DNA of 9,157 bases from Candidatus Cloacimonadota bacterium (GTDB taxonomy: Bacteria > Hydrothermota > E44-bin80), in contig SOKM01000055.1 in NCBI GenBank assembly GCA_004375785.1, forward strand, positions 1-9,157, written 5' to 3'. Of this stretch, positions 1 to 6,128 are shown one piece after another; position 1 is the first letter of the stretch, and each line of letters begins with the position of its first letter. The notes under the pieces were generated by a model. That model searched no databases. It saw only the letters and a list, made by a program, of their open reading frames with translations, and had not been told where the DNA came from. The position numbers and the translations under genes are program-made.

Positions 1-458
1 GCAAGGCTTGTGAAAACCTTTGTGCTACCTTTCATGAGCATCAATATTGATTTCACAATGGATTCCGGTATACCGATAAGGAATGAATAACTCACTACTG
101 CAAGAATCTTTTTAAAAACAGTTCTGCTTCCAAGAAGGGAAAAAAACAGAAAGAAGATACCTGCTTTTATGAATATGAGAAAAAAAGTTGAGACGATAAC
201 TGCAATGGGGGTTGTTATATATGGTCTTAAACCTTCGAGTCCTGCTACAGCTGCCTCCTTTTGTTCTTCAGTTAATCTCTCCATCGCCAAAATCTTCTTT
301 GACCCTTCCGGAAGTATCACCTTCGGTAACAAAATCATCGTAAAGATGAGACTTACAACAAGAGTAAGAACTACTGGTATCACCCAGTTGGGTTTCTCAT
401 CGAGTTGTTTGAAAACCTCTTTCGGACTAAAATATAAGTCTAATATCTTCTTCATCAT
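1..458 (-). CDS. YIP1-family multi-pass membrane protein (partial, C-terminus beyond window)
   Basis: About 152 residues of the N-terminal part are visible; the reading frame stays open to the window edge. The protein begins MMKKILDLYFSPKEVF, followed by a Lys/Pro/Trp stretch (KPNW, 22-25) just before a first membrane segment (about 25-45). A polar, Glu/Lys-rich loop (about 50-80) and further hydrophobic segments (about 81-110 and 118-142) follow. A short amphipathic 'FSPKEVF' lead-in, then hydrophobic segments, is the usual look of bacterial YIP1-domain (PF04893-type) proteins. These are integral inner-membrane proteins of unknown biochemical role, often next to transporters or lipoproteins. 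Two tandem ATG codons follow a GGAGGT site at 459-464; the second (453-455) is better spaced from it. Family assignment is by recognition of pattern, not by search. Confidence 0.7.
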   Translation of the reverse strand, partial: MMKKILDLYFSPKEVFKQLDEKPNWVIPVVLTLVVSLIFTMILLPKVILPEGSKKILAMERLTEEQKEAAVAGLEGLRPYITTPIAVIVSTFFLIFIKAGIFFLFFSLLGSRTVFKKILAVVSYSFLIGIPESIVKSILMLMKGSTKVFTSL

Positions 459-519
459 ACCTCCATAGATTAACTAATAGGATACTGCAATAGCATATCG
501 TATATTTTCAATCAAGCAA

Positions 520-548
520 CTTTTACCATATTGCACAATCAAAGTCAA
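520..548 (-). promoter_or_regulatory. candidate promoter for the YIP1-like gene
   Basis: On the minus strand, TTGACT (543-548) lies 17 bases from TAAAAG (520-525), about 60 bases upstream of the gene's start. The -35 box matches the consensus well; the -10 box is weak. No other good pair was seen between this gene and the lipoprotein remnant to its right. Confidence 0.3.
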
Positions 549-570
549 GAACATTCAGCCTTCTTGTATT

Positions 571-598
571 TGGGGACAGGAGTAAACTTTTAAACTTT
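571..598. repeat. GGGGACAGG motif followed by tandem TAAACTTT
   Basis: TGGGGACAGG (571-580) is followed by two abutting copies of TAAACTTT (583-590 and 591-598). The stretch 459-678 contains no convincing gene; this motif and a small AT-only palindrome at 637-652 (TTTAAGA and TCTTAAA arms) are its only notable content. GGGGACAG-type strings often occur in dispersed extragenic repeats, but one copy cannot prove that here. Confidence 0.3.
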
Positions 599-678
599 TG
601 GTTTCAATTTTTCAATATCTTTACTTTCTACTTCCATTTAAGAAATCTTAAACATGTGAGAAAAAGACGACTTCGTAC

Positions 679-735
679 TCAAATTTGGATGGTAAATTTC
701 CAGGCAGCTGACCAGTCACCAGGGTCGCCTCCTCA
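679..735 (-). other. in-frame continuation of the lipoprotein gene beyond a TGA
   Basis: The minus-strand frame of the upstream lipoprotein meets TGA at 733-735, then stays open for 17 codons (GGDPGDWSAAWKFTIQI) to a second TGA at 679-681. 'GDWSAxWxFTI' is the typical last strand of the FnIII-like modules found in bacterial lipoproteins ('...WSxxWSFTI'), so this tail looks like the true C-terminus of the ancestral protein. One change, for example GGA to TGA, would explain the break. A sequencing error or readthrough are other options. Confidence 0.6.
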
Positions 736-1050
736 AGTTCCTCCAGAACAGTCCCATGCTCGCACACACCACCAGTAATCGCCATTTATTAAAGGGGTTG
801 TTGGAGTATACTCTGAAGAGAGCACTTCCACACTAATTACGGGTGTTTCAAAATCCGATTGATCATCAACAAGAATCTGGTAATATGTAGCATCCTCAAC
901 GTCATACCAATCAAAGGTTGGAGTCGAGGTATTGATGGTTCCATTTAATGCAGGAAATATCATTTTAGGCACCCCAACTTCCTCAGGCATACGCTGGCAC
1001 GAGGGCAGGAGTATACTCATAACCAGCATTGTCAGTAATATCTTTTTCAA
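733..1050 (-). CDS. small lipoprotein with one FnIII-like module, probably truncated
   Basis: The product is 105 residues. A signal peptide, MKKILLTMLVMSILLPSC, ends in a lipobox (LPSC, Cys18), so lipid anchoring in the cell envelope is expected. After a short linker comes one fibronectin-III/Ig-like module: TPTFDWYDVEDATYYQILVDD (split here as TPTFDW at 43-48 and YYQILVDD at 56-63) and a late strand GDYWWCVRAWD (90-100). This module normally closes with a 'WSxxWxFTI' strand, which here lies past the TGA at 733-735. The start chosen is TTG (1048-1050), because AAGGAGG sits at 1055-1061 with a 4-base spacer; the ATG at 1078-1080 has no such site and would put charged residues before the signal peptide. 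It is the last gene of the sigma-factor operon, 51 bases after the YbjQ-family gene. Role unknown; an extracytoplasmic binding or sensing partner is an inference from context. Confidence 0.65.
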   Translation of the reverse strand: MKKILLTMLVMSILLPSCQRMPEEVGVPKMIFPALNGTINTSTPTFDWYDVEDATYYQILVDDQSDFETPVISVEVLSSEYTPTTPLINGDYWWCVRAWDCSGGT

Positions 1051-1069
1051 TATCCCTCCTTTTTGCGCT

Positions 1070-1090
1070 ACTCCCCACATAGGGGGCAGT
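1070..1090 (-). promoter_or_regulatory. intercistronic hairpin between the YbjQ-family and lipoprotein genes
   Basis: On the minus strand ACT-G-CCCC pairs with GGGG-AGT around a six-base loop, with one bulged G. No T-run follows, so it is not a classic terminator. It lies 9 bases before the AAGGAGG site of the lipoprotein gene and could tune transcript stability or lipoprotein translation. Confidence 0.35.
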
Positions 1091-1101
1091 GATAAACTTT
1101 T

Positions 1102-1416
1102 TTATTCGATTACAACGGCGGTTCCGTATGCCAACAGCTCAGCTGCTCCACCCATTATAGAGGACGTGGTAAACCTTAAAGCAACAATTGCATTTGCACC
1201 CATCTTTTCACCATTTTCTACCATCCTATCGATTGATTGTTCCCTCGATTCTGCGAGCATTTTTGTATATTCGATGATTTCACCTCCTACTATATTTCTG
1301 AATCCTGCTATAATGTCTTTTCCCACATGCCTTGCTCTAATCGTGTTACCTTTGACAAGTCCGAGAGTTTTTACAATTTTCTTTCCCGGTATTTCATCGC
1401 TCGTTGTTATAATCAC
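1102..1416 (-). CDS. YbjQ / UPF0145 family protein
   Basis: The protein is 104 residues, the full length normal for the family, and can be followed end to end: MIITTSDEIPG at the start, the KTLGLVKGNTIRARHVGKDI block (18-37), the NIVGGEIIEYTKMLAESREQ block (42-61), and the closing FTTSSIMGGAAELLAYGTAV block. The family (PF01906) forms small soluble oligomers; a heavy-metal-binding role has been proposed, but the function is not established. The start is GTG (1414-1416), which overlaps the TGA of the anti-sigma gene in a GTGA arrangement. AAGGAGG at 1424-1430, inside the anti-sigma gene and 7 bases away, decides this start. The overlap implies translational coupling to the sigma/anti-sigma pair, so it is probably made under the same conditions. 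Confidence 0.93.
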   Translation of the reverse strand: MIITTSDEIPGKKIVKTLGLVKGNTIRARHVGKDIIAGFRNIVGGEIIEYTKMLAESREQSIDRMVENGEKMGANAIVALRFTTSSIMGGAAELLAYGTAVVIE

Positions 1417-1865
1417 TTTTCTACCTCCTTACTATATTTATCTGTTTTTGAGACAAAAATCCTTTCACGTAAGACCGAAACAAAAAGAATAGCCAGTCCT
1501 GCAATTCCTGCTAATATACCAATTTTCGCAATAAGTGCTATACCTGGATCTTTAATCAAATTTTCAACCCCCTTGAACCCTCCATAAATCAGCAGAATGG
1601 TTGCACCAATGGAGGTAAAAATCCATCCCAATCCTCTCTCTATTCTATTGTAAATCCTCGACCAGTATGTCTTCCAGATTTCATCAGATGGCCTTTTGTA
1701 CCTCATATCTTTCATCACCTCCTTTAACTTTTCAAACCCTTCTATTTCTTTGCGGCATTCGTCACATGTCTCAATATGTTCTTCAAATTCCCGTTCTTCA
1801 TCTTTTGCAATCTCTCCTTCTAAATACTTCATCATCAACATTTTATATTTCTCATGAGAATTCAT
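1413..1865 (-). CDS. membrane-bound zinc anti-sigma factor (zf-HC2/ZAS type)
   Basis: The product is 150 residues. The N-terminal domain carries H4-x25-H30-x3-C34-x2-C37, the zinc anti-sigma (ZAS) signature, in the context YLEGEIAKDEEREFEEHIETC. This domain normally clamps the partner ECF sigma factor in the cytoplasm. A linker with Arg/Lys/Trp (55-77) is followed by two hydrophobic segments, about 78-97 and 108-132, and a short charged tail. The C-terminus would therefore be cytoplasmic, with almost no periplasmic sensor, unlike single-pass RseA-like factors. The start ATG (1863-1865) overlaps the sigma gene's TGA (ATGA), so the pair is translationally coupled. An AAAGGGTGATA stretch before it gives only a weak ribosome site, as expected with coupling. 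The signal that releases the sigma factor cannot be read from the sequence; thiol oxidation of the zinc site is possible in this class. Confidence 0.9.
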   Translation of the reverse strand: MNSHEKYKMLMMKYLEGEIAKDEEREFEEHIETCDECRKEIEGFEKLKEVMKDMRYKRPSDEIWKTYWSRIYNRIERGLGWIFTSIGATILLIYGGFKGVENLIKDPGIALIAKIGILAGIAGLAILFVSVLRERIFVSKTDKYSKEVEK

Positions 1866-2395
1866 GTTATCACCCTTTCTAATTTCTTCCTCAATTGCTT
1901 CCGTGCATAATAAAGTCTTGACATTACTGTTCCAATTGGACAATCCAATTCTTGAGCTATCTCTTTACAGGAAAGCCCCTGGAAATATTTTAACAGGATA
2001 ATTTCCTTTTCGTCGTCTCCAAGCTTTGAAATAGCATTCCAGACTTCATGACTAAGGGATTCTTTTCCTGGGGATTGGCTCATCACCTTATCTTGCACTA
2101 TTTCTATAGGAACCTCGTGCAATGCTCTCCGCTTCCTTTTATAATTCAAGCAAACATTCTTTAATATCTTATAATACCACGGGAAAAAAGGCTTTGAAAT
2201 ATCAAATCTTGAGATGGATTTATAAGCTCTAATAAATGCTTCTTGTGATACATCTGCAGCGTCATCAAGGTTTCCGACAAACCCAAGAGCCGTATAATAA
2301 GCTTTTTTCATATATCTATTAACAATTATTTTATAGGCTTCTTTATTTCCATCTCTGATTCTAATAATAACTTCTCTATCACTTTCCTCATTCAT
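1862..2395 (-). CDS. ECF-type RNA polymerase sigma factor
   Basis: The product is 177 residues, a typical ECF length. Region 2 spans about 21-90, with the core-binding and -10-recognition helices (FVGNLDDAADVSQEAFIRAY, 39-58; then FPWYYKILKNVCLNYKRKRR, 71-90). A short linker leads to region 4 (about 117-175), whose helix-turn-helix SCKEIAQELDCPIGTVMSRL (142-161) reads the -35 element. There is no region 1.1 or 3, and no SnoaL-like extension. The ATG at 2393-2395 was chosen: it has a weak AGAGAAG upstream and begins where family homology begins. An in-frame TTG at 2438-2440 would add 15 unusual residues without a ribosome site. It heads an operon with the anti-sigma factor, a YbjQ-family protein and a lipoprotein, suggesting control of an envelope or redox response; such operons often regulate themselves. 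Confidence 0.93.
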   Translation of the reverse strand: MNEESDREVIIRIRDGNKEAYKIIVNRYMKKAYYTALGFVGNLDDAADVSQEAFIRAYKSISRFDISKPFFPWYYKILKNVCLNYKRKRRALHEVPIEIVQDKVMSQSPGKESLSHEVWNAISKLGDDEKEIILLKYFQGLSCKEIAQELDCPIGTVMSRLYYARKQLRKKLERVIT

Positions 2396-2488
2396 TTGCT
2401 TCTCTATATTAAATACACATTTGTTTACCATTCTATTCAAATTTTTTCTTTGAGCAAACTTTTCACCTAAAAAGTAATTTCAATATTT

Positions 2489-2578
2489 CAGCTATTGGTT
2501 TACTTCTATCATCTATTCTGAGCCTGTCGAAGGACTTTTCATTTTATCCTTTATCTTTTATCCTTACAGAATAGCTGG
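2489..2578. repeat. small interspersed-repeat-like segment with inverted 8-mers
   Basis: This part of the long gene-free stretch (2396-2776) holds several short repeats. CAGCTATT (2489-2496) is inverted at 2571-2578 (AATAGCTG), and CTATTCTG (2513-2520) is inverted at 2567-2574 (CAGAATAG). Between them are CTGAGCCTGTCGAAGGAC (2518-2535), close to a CCTTCGACAGGCTCAG string I recall as frequent between genes in many bacteria, and three tandem 7-base units TTTATCC/TTTATCT/TTTATCC (2543-2563). It may be the remains of a dispersed extragenic element. It encodes no protein. Confidence 0.4.
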
Positions 2579-2584
2579 TGTAGG

Positions 2585-2613
2585 CTTATACATGGGGAAA
2601 TACCATACAACAA
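2585..2613 (-). promoter_or_regulatory. candidate promoter for the sigma-factor operon
   Basis: On the minus strand, TTGTTG (2608-2613) is 17 bases from TATAAG (2585-2590), giving a leader of about 180 bases that contains the repeat segment. A second candidate further out, TTGACA (2708-2713) with TATAAA (2687-2692), has a short 15-base spacer. Neither is strong, and an ECF-type autoregulated promoter could lie here unrecognised because the sigma factor's own consensus is unknown. Confidence 0.3.
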
Positions 2614-2696
2614 AGTAGTAAAATATTATGTAGAATTTCTATGAACAATTTTTTTCTTCATTTAATACAATCATTCTTTAATTTACTTTATAACAC

Positions 2697-2713
2697 TGTC
2701 AAACTGTTGTCAA
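2697..2713. promoter_or_regulatory. tandem TGTCAA direct repeat in the divergent control region
   Basis: TGTCAA occurs at 2697-2702 and again at 2708-2713, 11 bases apart, about one helical turn. A third, inverted copy (TTGACA, 2742-2747) is the -35 box of a candidate promoter for the cyclase gene. Spacing and position between two divergent regulatory genes suit an operator or overlapping -35 boxes, though TTGACA-like strings also arise simply as promoter elements. Confidence 0.35.
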
Positions 2714-2734
2714 GGGAAAAACAGAGTATATAAC
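2707..2734 (+). promoter_or_regulatory. candidate upstream promoter of the cyclase gene
   Basis: TTGTCA (2707-2712), 16 bases, then TATAAC (2729-2734). Both boxes differ from the consensus at one position. Transcription would begin near 2741, leaving a leader of about 36 bases that includes the AGGA ribosome site at 2768-2771. It overlaps the TGTCAA repeat. Confidence 0.45.
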
Positions 2735-2741
2735 TTTATTC

Positions 2742-2770
2742 TTGACAGGCAATATTAAAAATGATATAGG
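2742..2770 (+). promoter_or_regulatory. candidate proximal promoter of the cyclase gene, possibly leaderless
   Basis: A perfect TTGACA (2742-2747) is 17 bases from TATAGG (2765-2770). The predicted start of transcription falls at about 2777, which is the A of the gene's ATG, so this promoter would give a leaderless or nearly leaderless message. The -10 box overlaps the AGGA that the upstream promoter would use as a ribosome site. Confidence 0.45.
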
Positions 2771-2776
2771 AAGCCT

Positions 2777-5700
2777 ATGGAAACGAAAAAGTGTTCTAAT
2801 TGCGGATTTGATAATCCTGATGGTATGAAATTCTGTGGAAATTGCGGAAAACCACTCATCGAAATGGAACAGAGGGGGGAAAGAAAAATTATCTCCATAC
2901 TTTATGTTGATATTGTCGGGTTCACAACAATTTCAGAAACAATGGACCCGGAAAAGGTTCAAGATATGCTCAATACAATCTTTGAGAATATTTCCGATTG
3001 TATAACAAGGTATGGTGGAACAGTCCATAAATATATAGGCGATGAAGTAATGGCACTTTTTGGAGCTCCAATTGCCTATGAGAACCATGCTGAAAGAGCA
3101 GCACATGCAGCAATCGAAATAAATAAATCAATTAAAGATATAACAGAGAAGATTAATCTTTCGATAAATCTCCACATAGCACTTCATTCTGGAGAGGTTG
3201 TACTCGGGCAAGTAGGTTCAGAAGATATAAAGGATTATACTGTCATTGGAGACACTGTAAATGTCGCATCGAGACTTGAGAAGATAGCACCAACAGACAA
3301 AATCCTCGTGAGCAAGGATTTCTATGAAAGAACAAAACATGCCTTTGAATTTGACTCATTTGGGGAAATAGAAGTTAAAGGCAAGAGTAAACCTATCACC
3401 TGTTATTTACTTAATGATATCCGAAGCACAAGGGATAAGATTAGAGGAATAGAAGAATTAGAAACCCCTCTTTTGGGTCGTGAGAATGAGATTGAATTTC
3501 TCAAGAATGCGTTACAAGAAACTAAAGTAAGCAACTCTATGAGGCTCGTTATCATAAAAGGTAACCCAGGAATTGGAAAGTCAAGGTTGTTTCATGAATT
3601 TTGTGAAATTGTTAACAGGAAAGAGAATCTCTTTTTCGAAACAAGGTCACTTCCGTTCGGGCAGGAAGAACTACATCCTTTTAAACAACTCATCAGGAAT
3701 ATCACATCCGTTTCAACTGAGATGACTGAGACCGAGGCAAAGGAGAGTGTGGAAAATTCCTTTAATGACTTACTTGGAACAGCTGACTTAGGAGTTCTTG
3801 ACCTCCTTGATATCATCCTTGATTTTATCTCTGTTAAGGAGCTCGAAATTGAGCCAAAGAGAAAACAACAGATTATGTTTTATATGATGGAGAATCTTCT
3901 TAAAAAGCTTTCCGAGAAGAAGACACTCATTGTTGGCTTTGAGGATTTCCACTGGGCGGATTCATCATCACTTTTGCTCCTCAGGCACCTGATAAATTTT
4001 TTACAAGAACAACCCATCCTCTTCATATTGATTACAAGACCTTTATTGCAGGTTGACCCTGTAGCCGATTTTTTATCCATTTTTTCAGGGAAGGAATTCT
4101 CTTCGCTCTTAGAACTTAAACCCCTCGATACCGAAGTGTCATTGGAACTCATTGCCACATTGTTAAGCGTAGATAAAATCCCTTCTGAAGTTAAGCAAAA
4201 AATAGTAAAACGAGGGGAAGGAAATCCACTTTTTATAGAAGAAGTGCTCAAGGTTTTGATGGATAAGAAGCTAATATACAGAGAAGGGAATAACTGGTTA
4301 GCAGAAAAGGGTATTGGAGTAACTGATATTCCTCAAACAATAAATGAGATAATTATGGGAAGGGTTGACCTCTTGCAGAGTATGGAAAAGAGTATACTAC
4401 AGTATGCATCAGTAATGGGAAGAATCTTCTGGGATAAACCAATAAGAGAAGCATTCAAGCAGAAGATGATTAACGAACTTTCCTCACTTTCAACCAAAGG
4501 CTTTGTGAAAGAAAAGGTTGAATCTCTATTCGAGGATGCAAAGGAGTATATTTTCAACCATATACTGATTCAGGAAGCAGTATACTCAGGCATTCTCAAG
4601 AGAGTTAGAAAGAGGATACACGCTGATTTTGCAAACTGGCTTGAGATAAATTACCCGGAAATGAAAAACATCATATCAAACCTGCTTGCATTCCATTTTG
4701 AAAGGGGTGAGGTATGGGAAGAGGCAGGATACTATTATCTTATGAGTGGTAAAGAATCATCTAAAAATTTCAACAATGAAGAGGCTGTTGACCATTTTCA
4801 TAAAGCGCTTGAAATTCTTGAAGGTCATCATCCCGATTCCTCAAACTTTTTTGGAATATATAAATCATTAGGAAAGGTTTTAACAAGAATGAGCAAAAAC
4901 AATGAGGCAGAGAAATATCTATCTCTTGCGCTAAAGCTCTCTTCTAATGATTTAGAGAGATTTGCTGCTGAGAAGTCTTTAGCTAATCTGTATCAAAAAA
5001 TGAGTTTATACGATAAAGCAATGGAAAAATTACATCTTGCAAAATCACACCTTCAGGATAAGGGGTCTAAAGAAATGGTCCACTTAATCTTTGATGAGAT
5101 ATGGCTCAATTATTTAACAGGCAACATTAAGAAAGCATTCAAACTGCTTGATAACTTTGAGGAGATATACAATCTTTTAGAAGATAAGCTCGAAGAAAAA
5201 GAGCGAGAAACCTTACTGGCAAACTATTATAGCAAACGTGCAATACTTCTGGGTTATACAGGTGATACACAGGGAGGGCTGACGTTTTACTCTAAAGCAC
5301 TTGATTTGTATGAAAAAAACAGATCATACTCAGGACTTGCAGCGGTCTACAATAATTTGGCAGATATCTATCATATAATTGGAGAGTCTTCAAAAGCTAT
5401 AGAGATGTATGAGAAGTCACAGAAGCTGGATAAGAAGATGGGAAACAGACTTGGCACAGCAATAGGTTACAATAATCTTGCAGAAATGTATATCTTCCTG
5501 AACAATTTTGAGAAAGCAGAGGATTTATTAAATAAGTATCTCGATTTGAATAAGAAAATTCACAACAGACTTGGTCTCGGCTATGCGTATTTAAATTTTG
5601 GGACAATAAGTGAAAAGAGAAAAGACTTTCAAAAGGCTCTCGACTATTATAAAAAGGCATTATCGGTTTTCGAGGAGGTAAAAAGTACGCCGATGGTTAT

Positions 5701-6124
5701 GTCCGCCCACGATTCACTCGCCTATCTTCATTTTGGGATGAAGGATTTCGATTCTGTAAGAGAATCCATAGAGAAGATTTCAGAATATCTGAAAGGAACA
5801 GACAATCTTGAACTAAAAGCATCTATAACGAGATTAAATGGAAAACTTATGATTGAGAAAAAGGATTATATGAATGCTGAAATTTTTCTTAAGGAAACTT
5901 ATGTAATCTATGACAAAATGTCTAACACCTCAGGACTCATATCCCTGTATTGTGATTTCATTGACCTCTACAGCAAACAGGGTAATGATAAAGGAGTAAC
6001 CCAATTCAAGAAAAAAGGTAAAAAAATTGTGGATGATATCCTTAGTGGTATTAAAGAACCTGAACTAAAAAAGAGTTTTCTCGAGCAATCGGAAGTAAAA
6101 AAGCTGCTCTACGAAAGAGACTAA
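2777..6124 (+). CDS. zinc ribbon - class III nucleotide cyclase - AAA/STAND ATPase - TPR protein
   Basis: The protein is 1115 residues with no signal peptide or membrane segment, so it should be cytoplasmic. Domains in order: a zinc ribbon with C6/C9 and C20/C23; a class III adenylate/guanylate cyclase domain (about 36-211); an AAA/STAND-type ATPase beginning LLGRENE (232-238) with Walker A GNPGIGKS (262-269) and a Walker-B-like LIVGFEDFHWAD (384-395); a helical region; and TPR-like helical repeats from about 649 to about 1060, clearest at 853-968 (YNNLADIY, YNNLAEMY, LDYYKKAL). Cyclase residues look intact: metal-binding D45 and D89, and transition-state N162 and R166. The substrate-selecting pair is K85 and T155, the Lys/Thr combination of class IIIb adenylyl cyclases, so cAMP is the likely product. 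One cyclase domain per chain implies a homodimer. The arrangement resembles soluble adenylyl cyclase and related bacterial signalling proteins. The ligand and the job of the ATPase/TPR part are unknown. It is divergent from the sigma operon and convergent with the 6129-6635 gene. Confidence 0.93.
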   Translation: METKKCSNCGFDNPDGMKFCGNCGKPLIEMEQRGERKIISILYVDIVGFTTISETMDPEKVQDMLNTIFENISDCITRYGGTVHKYIGDEVMALFGAPIAYENHAERAAHAAIEINKSIKDITEKINLSINLHIALHSGEVVLGQVGSEDIKDYTVIGDTVNVASRLEKIAPTDKILVSKDFYERTKHAFEFDSFGEIEVKGKSKPITCYLLNDIRSTRDKIRGIEELETPLLGRENEIEFLKNALQETKVSNSMRLVIIKGNPGIGKSRLFHEFCEIVNRKENLFFETRSLPFGQEELHPFKQLIRNITSVSTEMTETEAKESVENSFNDLLGTADLGVLDLLDIILDFISVKELEIEPKRKQQIMFYMMENLLKKLSEKKTLIVGFEDFHWADSSSLLLLRHLINFLQEQPILFILITRPLLQVDPVADFLSIFSGKEFSSLLELKPLDTEVSLELIATLLSVDKIPSEVKQKIVKRGEGNPLFIEEVLKVLMDKKLIYREGNNWLAEKGIGVTDIPQTINEIIMGRVDLLQSMEKSILQYASVMGRIFWDKPIREAFKQKMINELSSLSTKGFVKEKVESLFEDAKEYIFNHILIQEAVYSGILKRVRKRIHADFANWLEINYPEMKNIISNLLAFHFERGEVWEEAGYYYLMSGKESSKNFNNEEAVDHFHKALEILEGHHPDSSNFFGIYKSLGKVLTRMSKNNEAEKYLSLALKLSSNDLERFAAEKSLANLYQKMSLYDKAMEKLHLAKSHLQDKGSKEMVHLIFDEIWLNYLTGNIKKAFKLLDNFEEIYNLLEDKLEEKERETLLANYYSKRAILLGYTGDTQGGLTFYSKALDLYEKNRSYSGLAAVYNNLADIYHIIGESSKAIEMYEKSQKLDKKMGNRLGTAIGYNNLAEMYIFLNNFEKAEDLLNKYLDLNKKIHNRLGLGYAYLNFGTISEKRKDFQKALDYYKKALSVFEEVKSTPMVMSAHDSLAYLHFGMKDFDSVRESIEKISEYLKGTDNLELKASITRLNGKLMIEKKDYMNAEIFLKETYVIYDKMSNTSGLISLYCDFIDLYSKQGNDKGVTQFKKKGKKIVDDILSGIKEPELKKSFLEQSEVKKLLYERD

Positions 6125-6128
6125 TTTG

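Noticed and set aside
169..468. Plus-strand 99-residue open frame
   Set aside because: Antisense to the YIP1-like membrane protein, which has the better ribosome site and a credible membrane topology.
655..680. Intrinsic terminator after the lipoprotein gene (ACGA-AG-TCGT followed by TTTTT on the minus strand)
   Set aside because: The stem is only 4 bp with a 2-base loop, too weak to call as a terminator.
733..735. TGA recoded as glycine, tryptophan or selenocysteine
   Set aside because: TGA ends the sigma, anti-sigma and FmdB-type genes in tight stop/start arrangements, and no convincing selenocysteine-insertion hairpin was seen after this codon.
932..1492. Long plus-strand open frame across the YbjQ-family and lipoprotein genes
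   Set aside because: It is antisense to two genes with clear family or signal-peptide features and good ribosome sites; its own translation has no recognisable domain.
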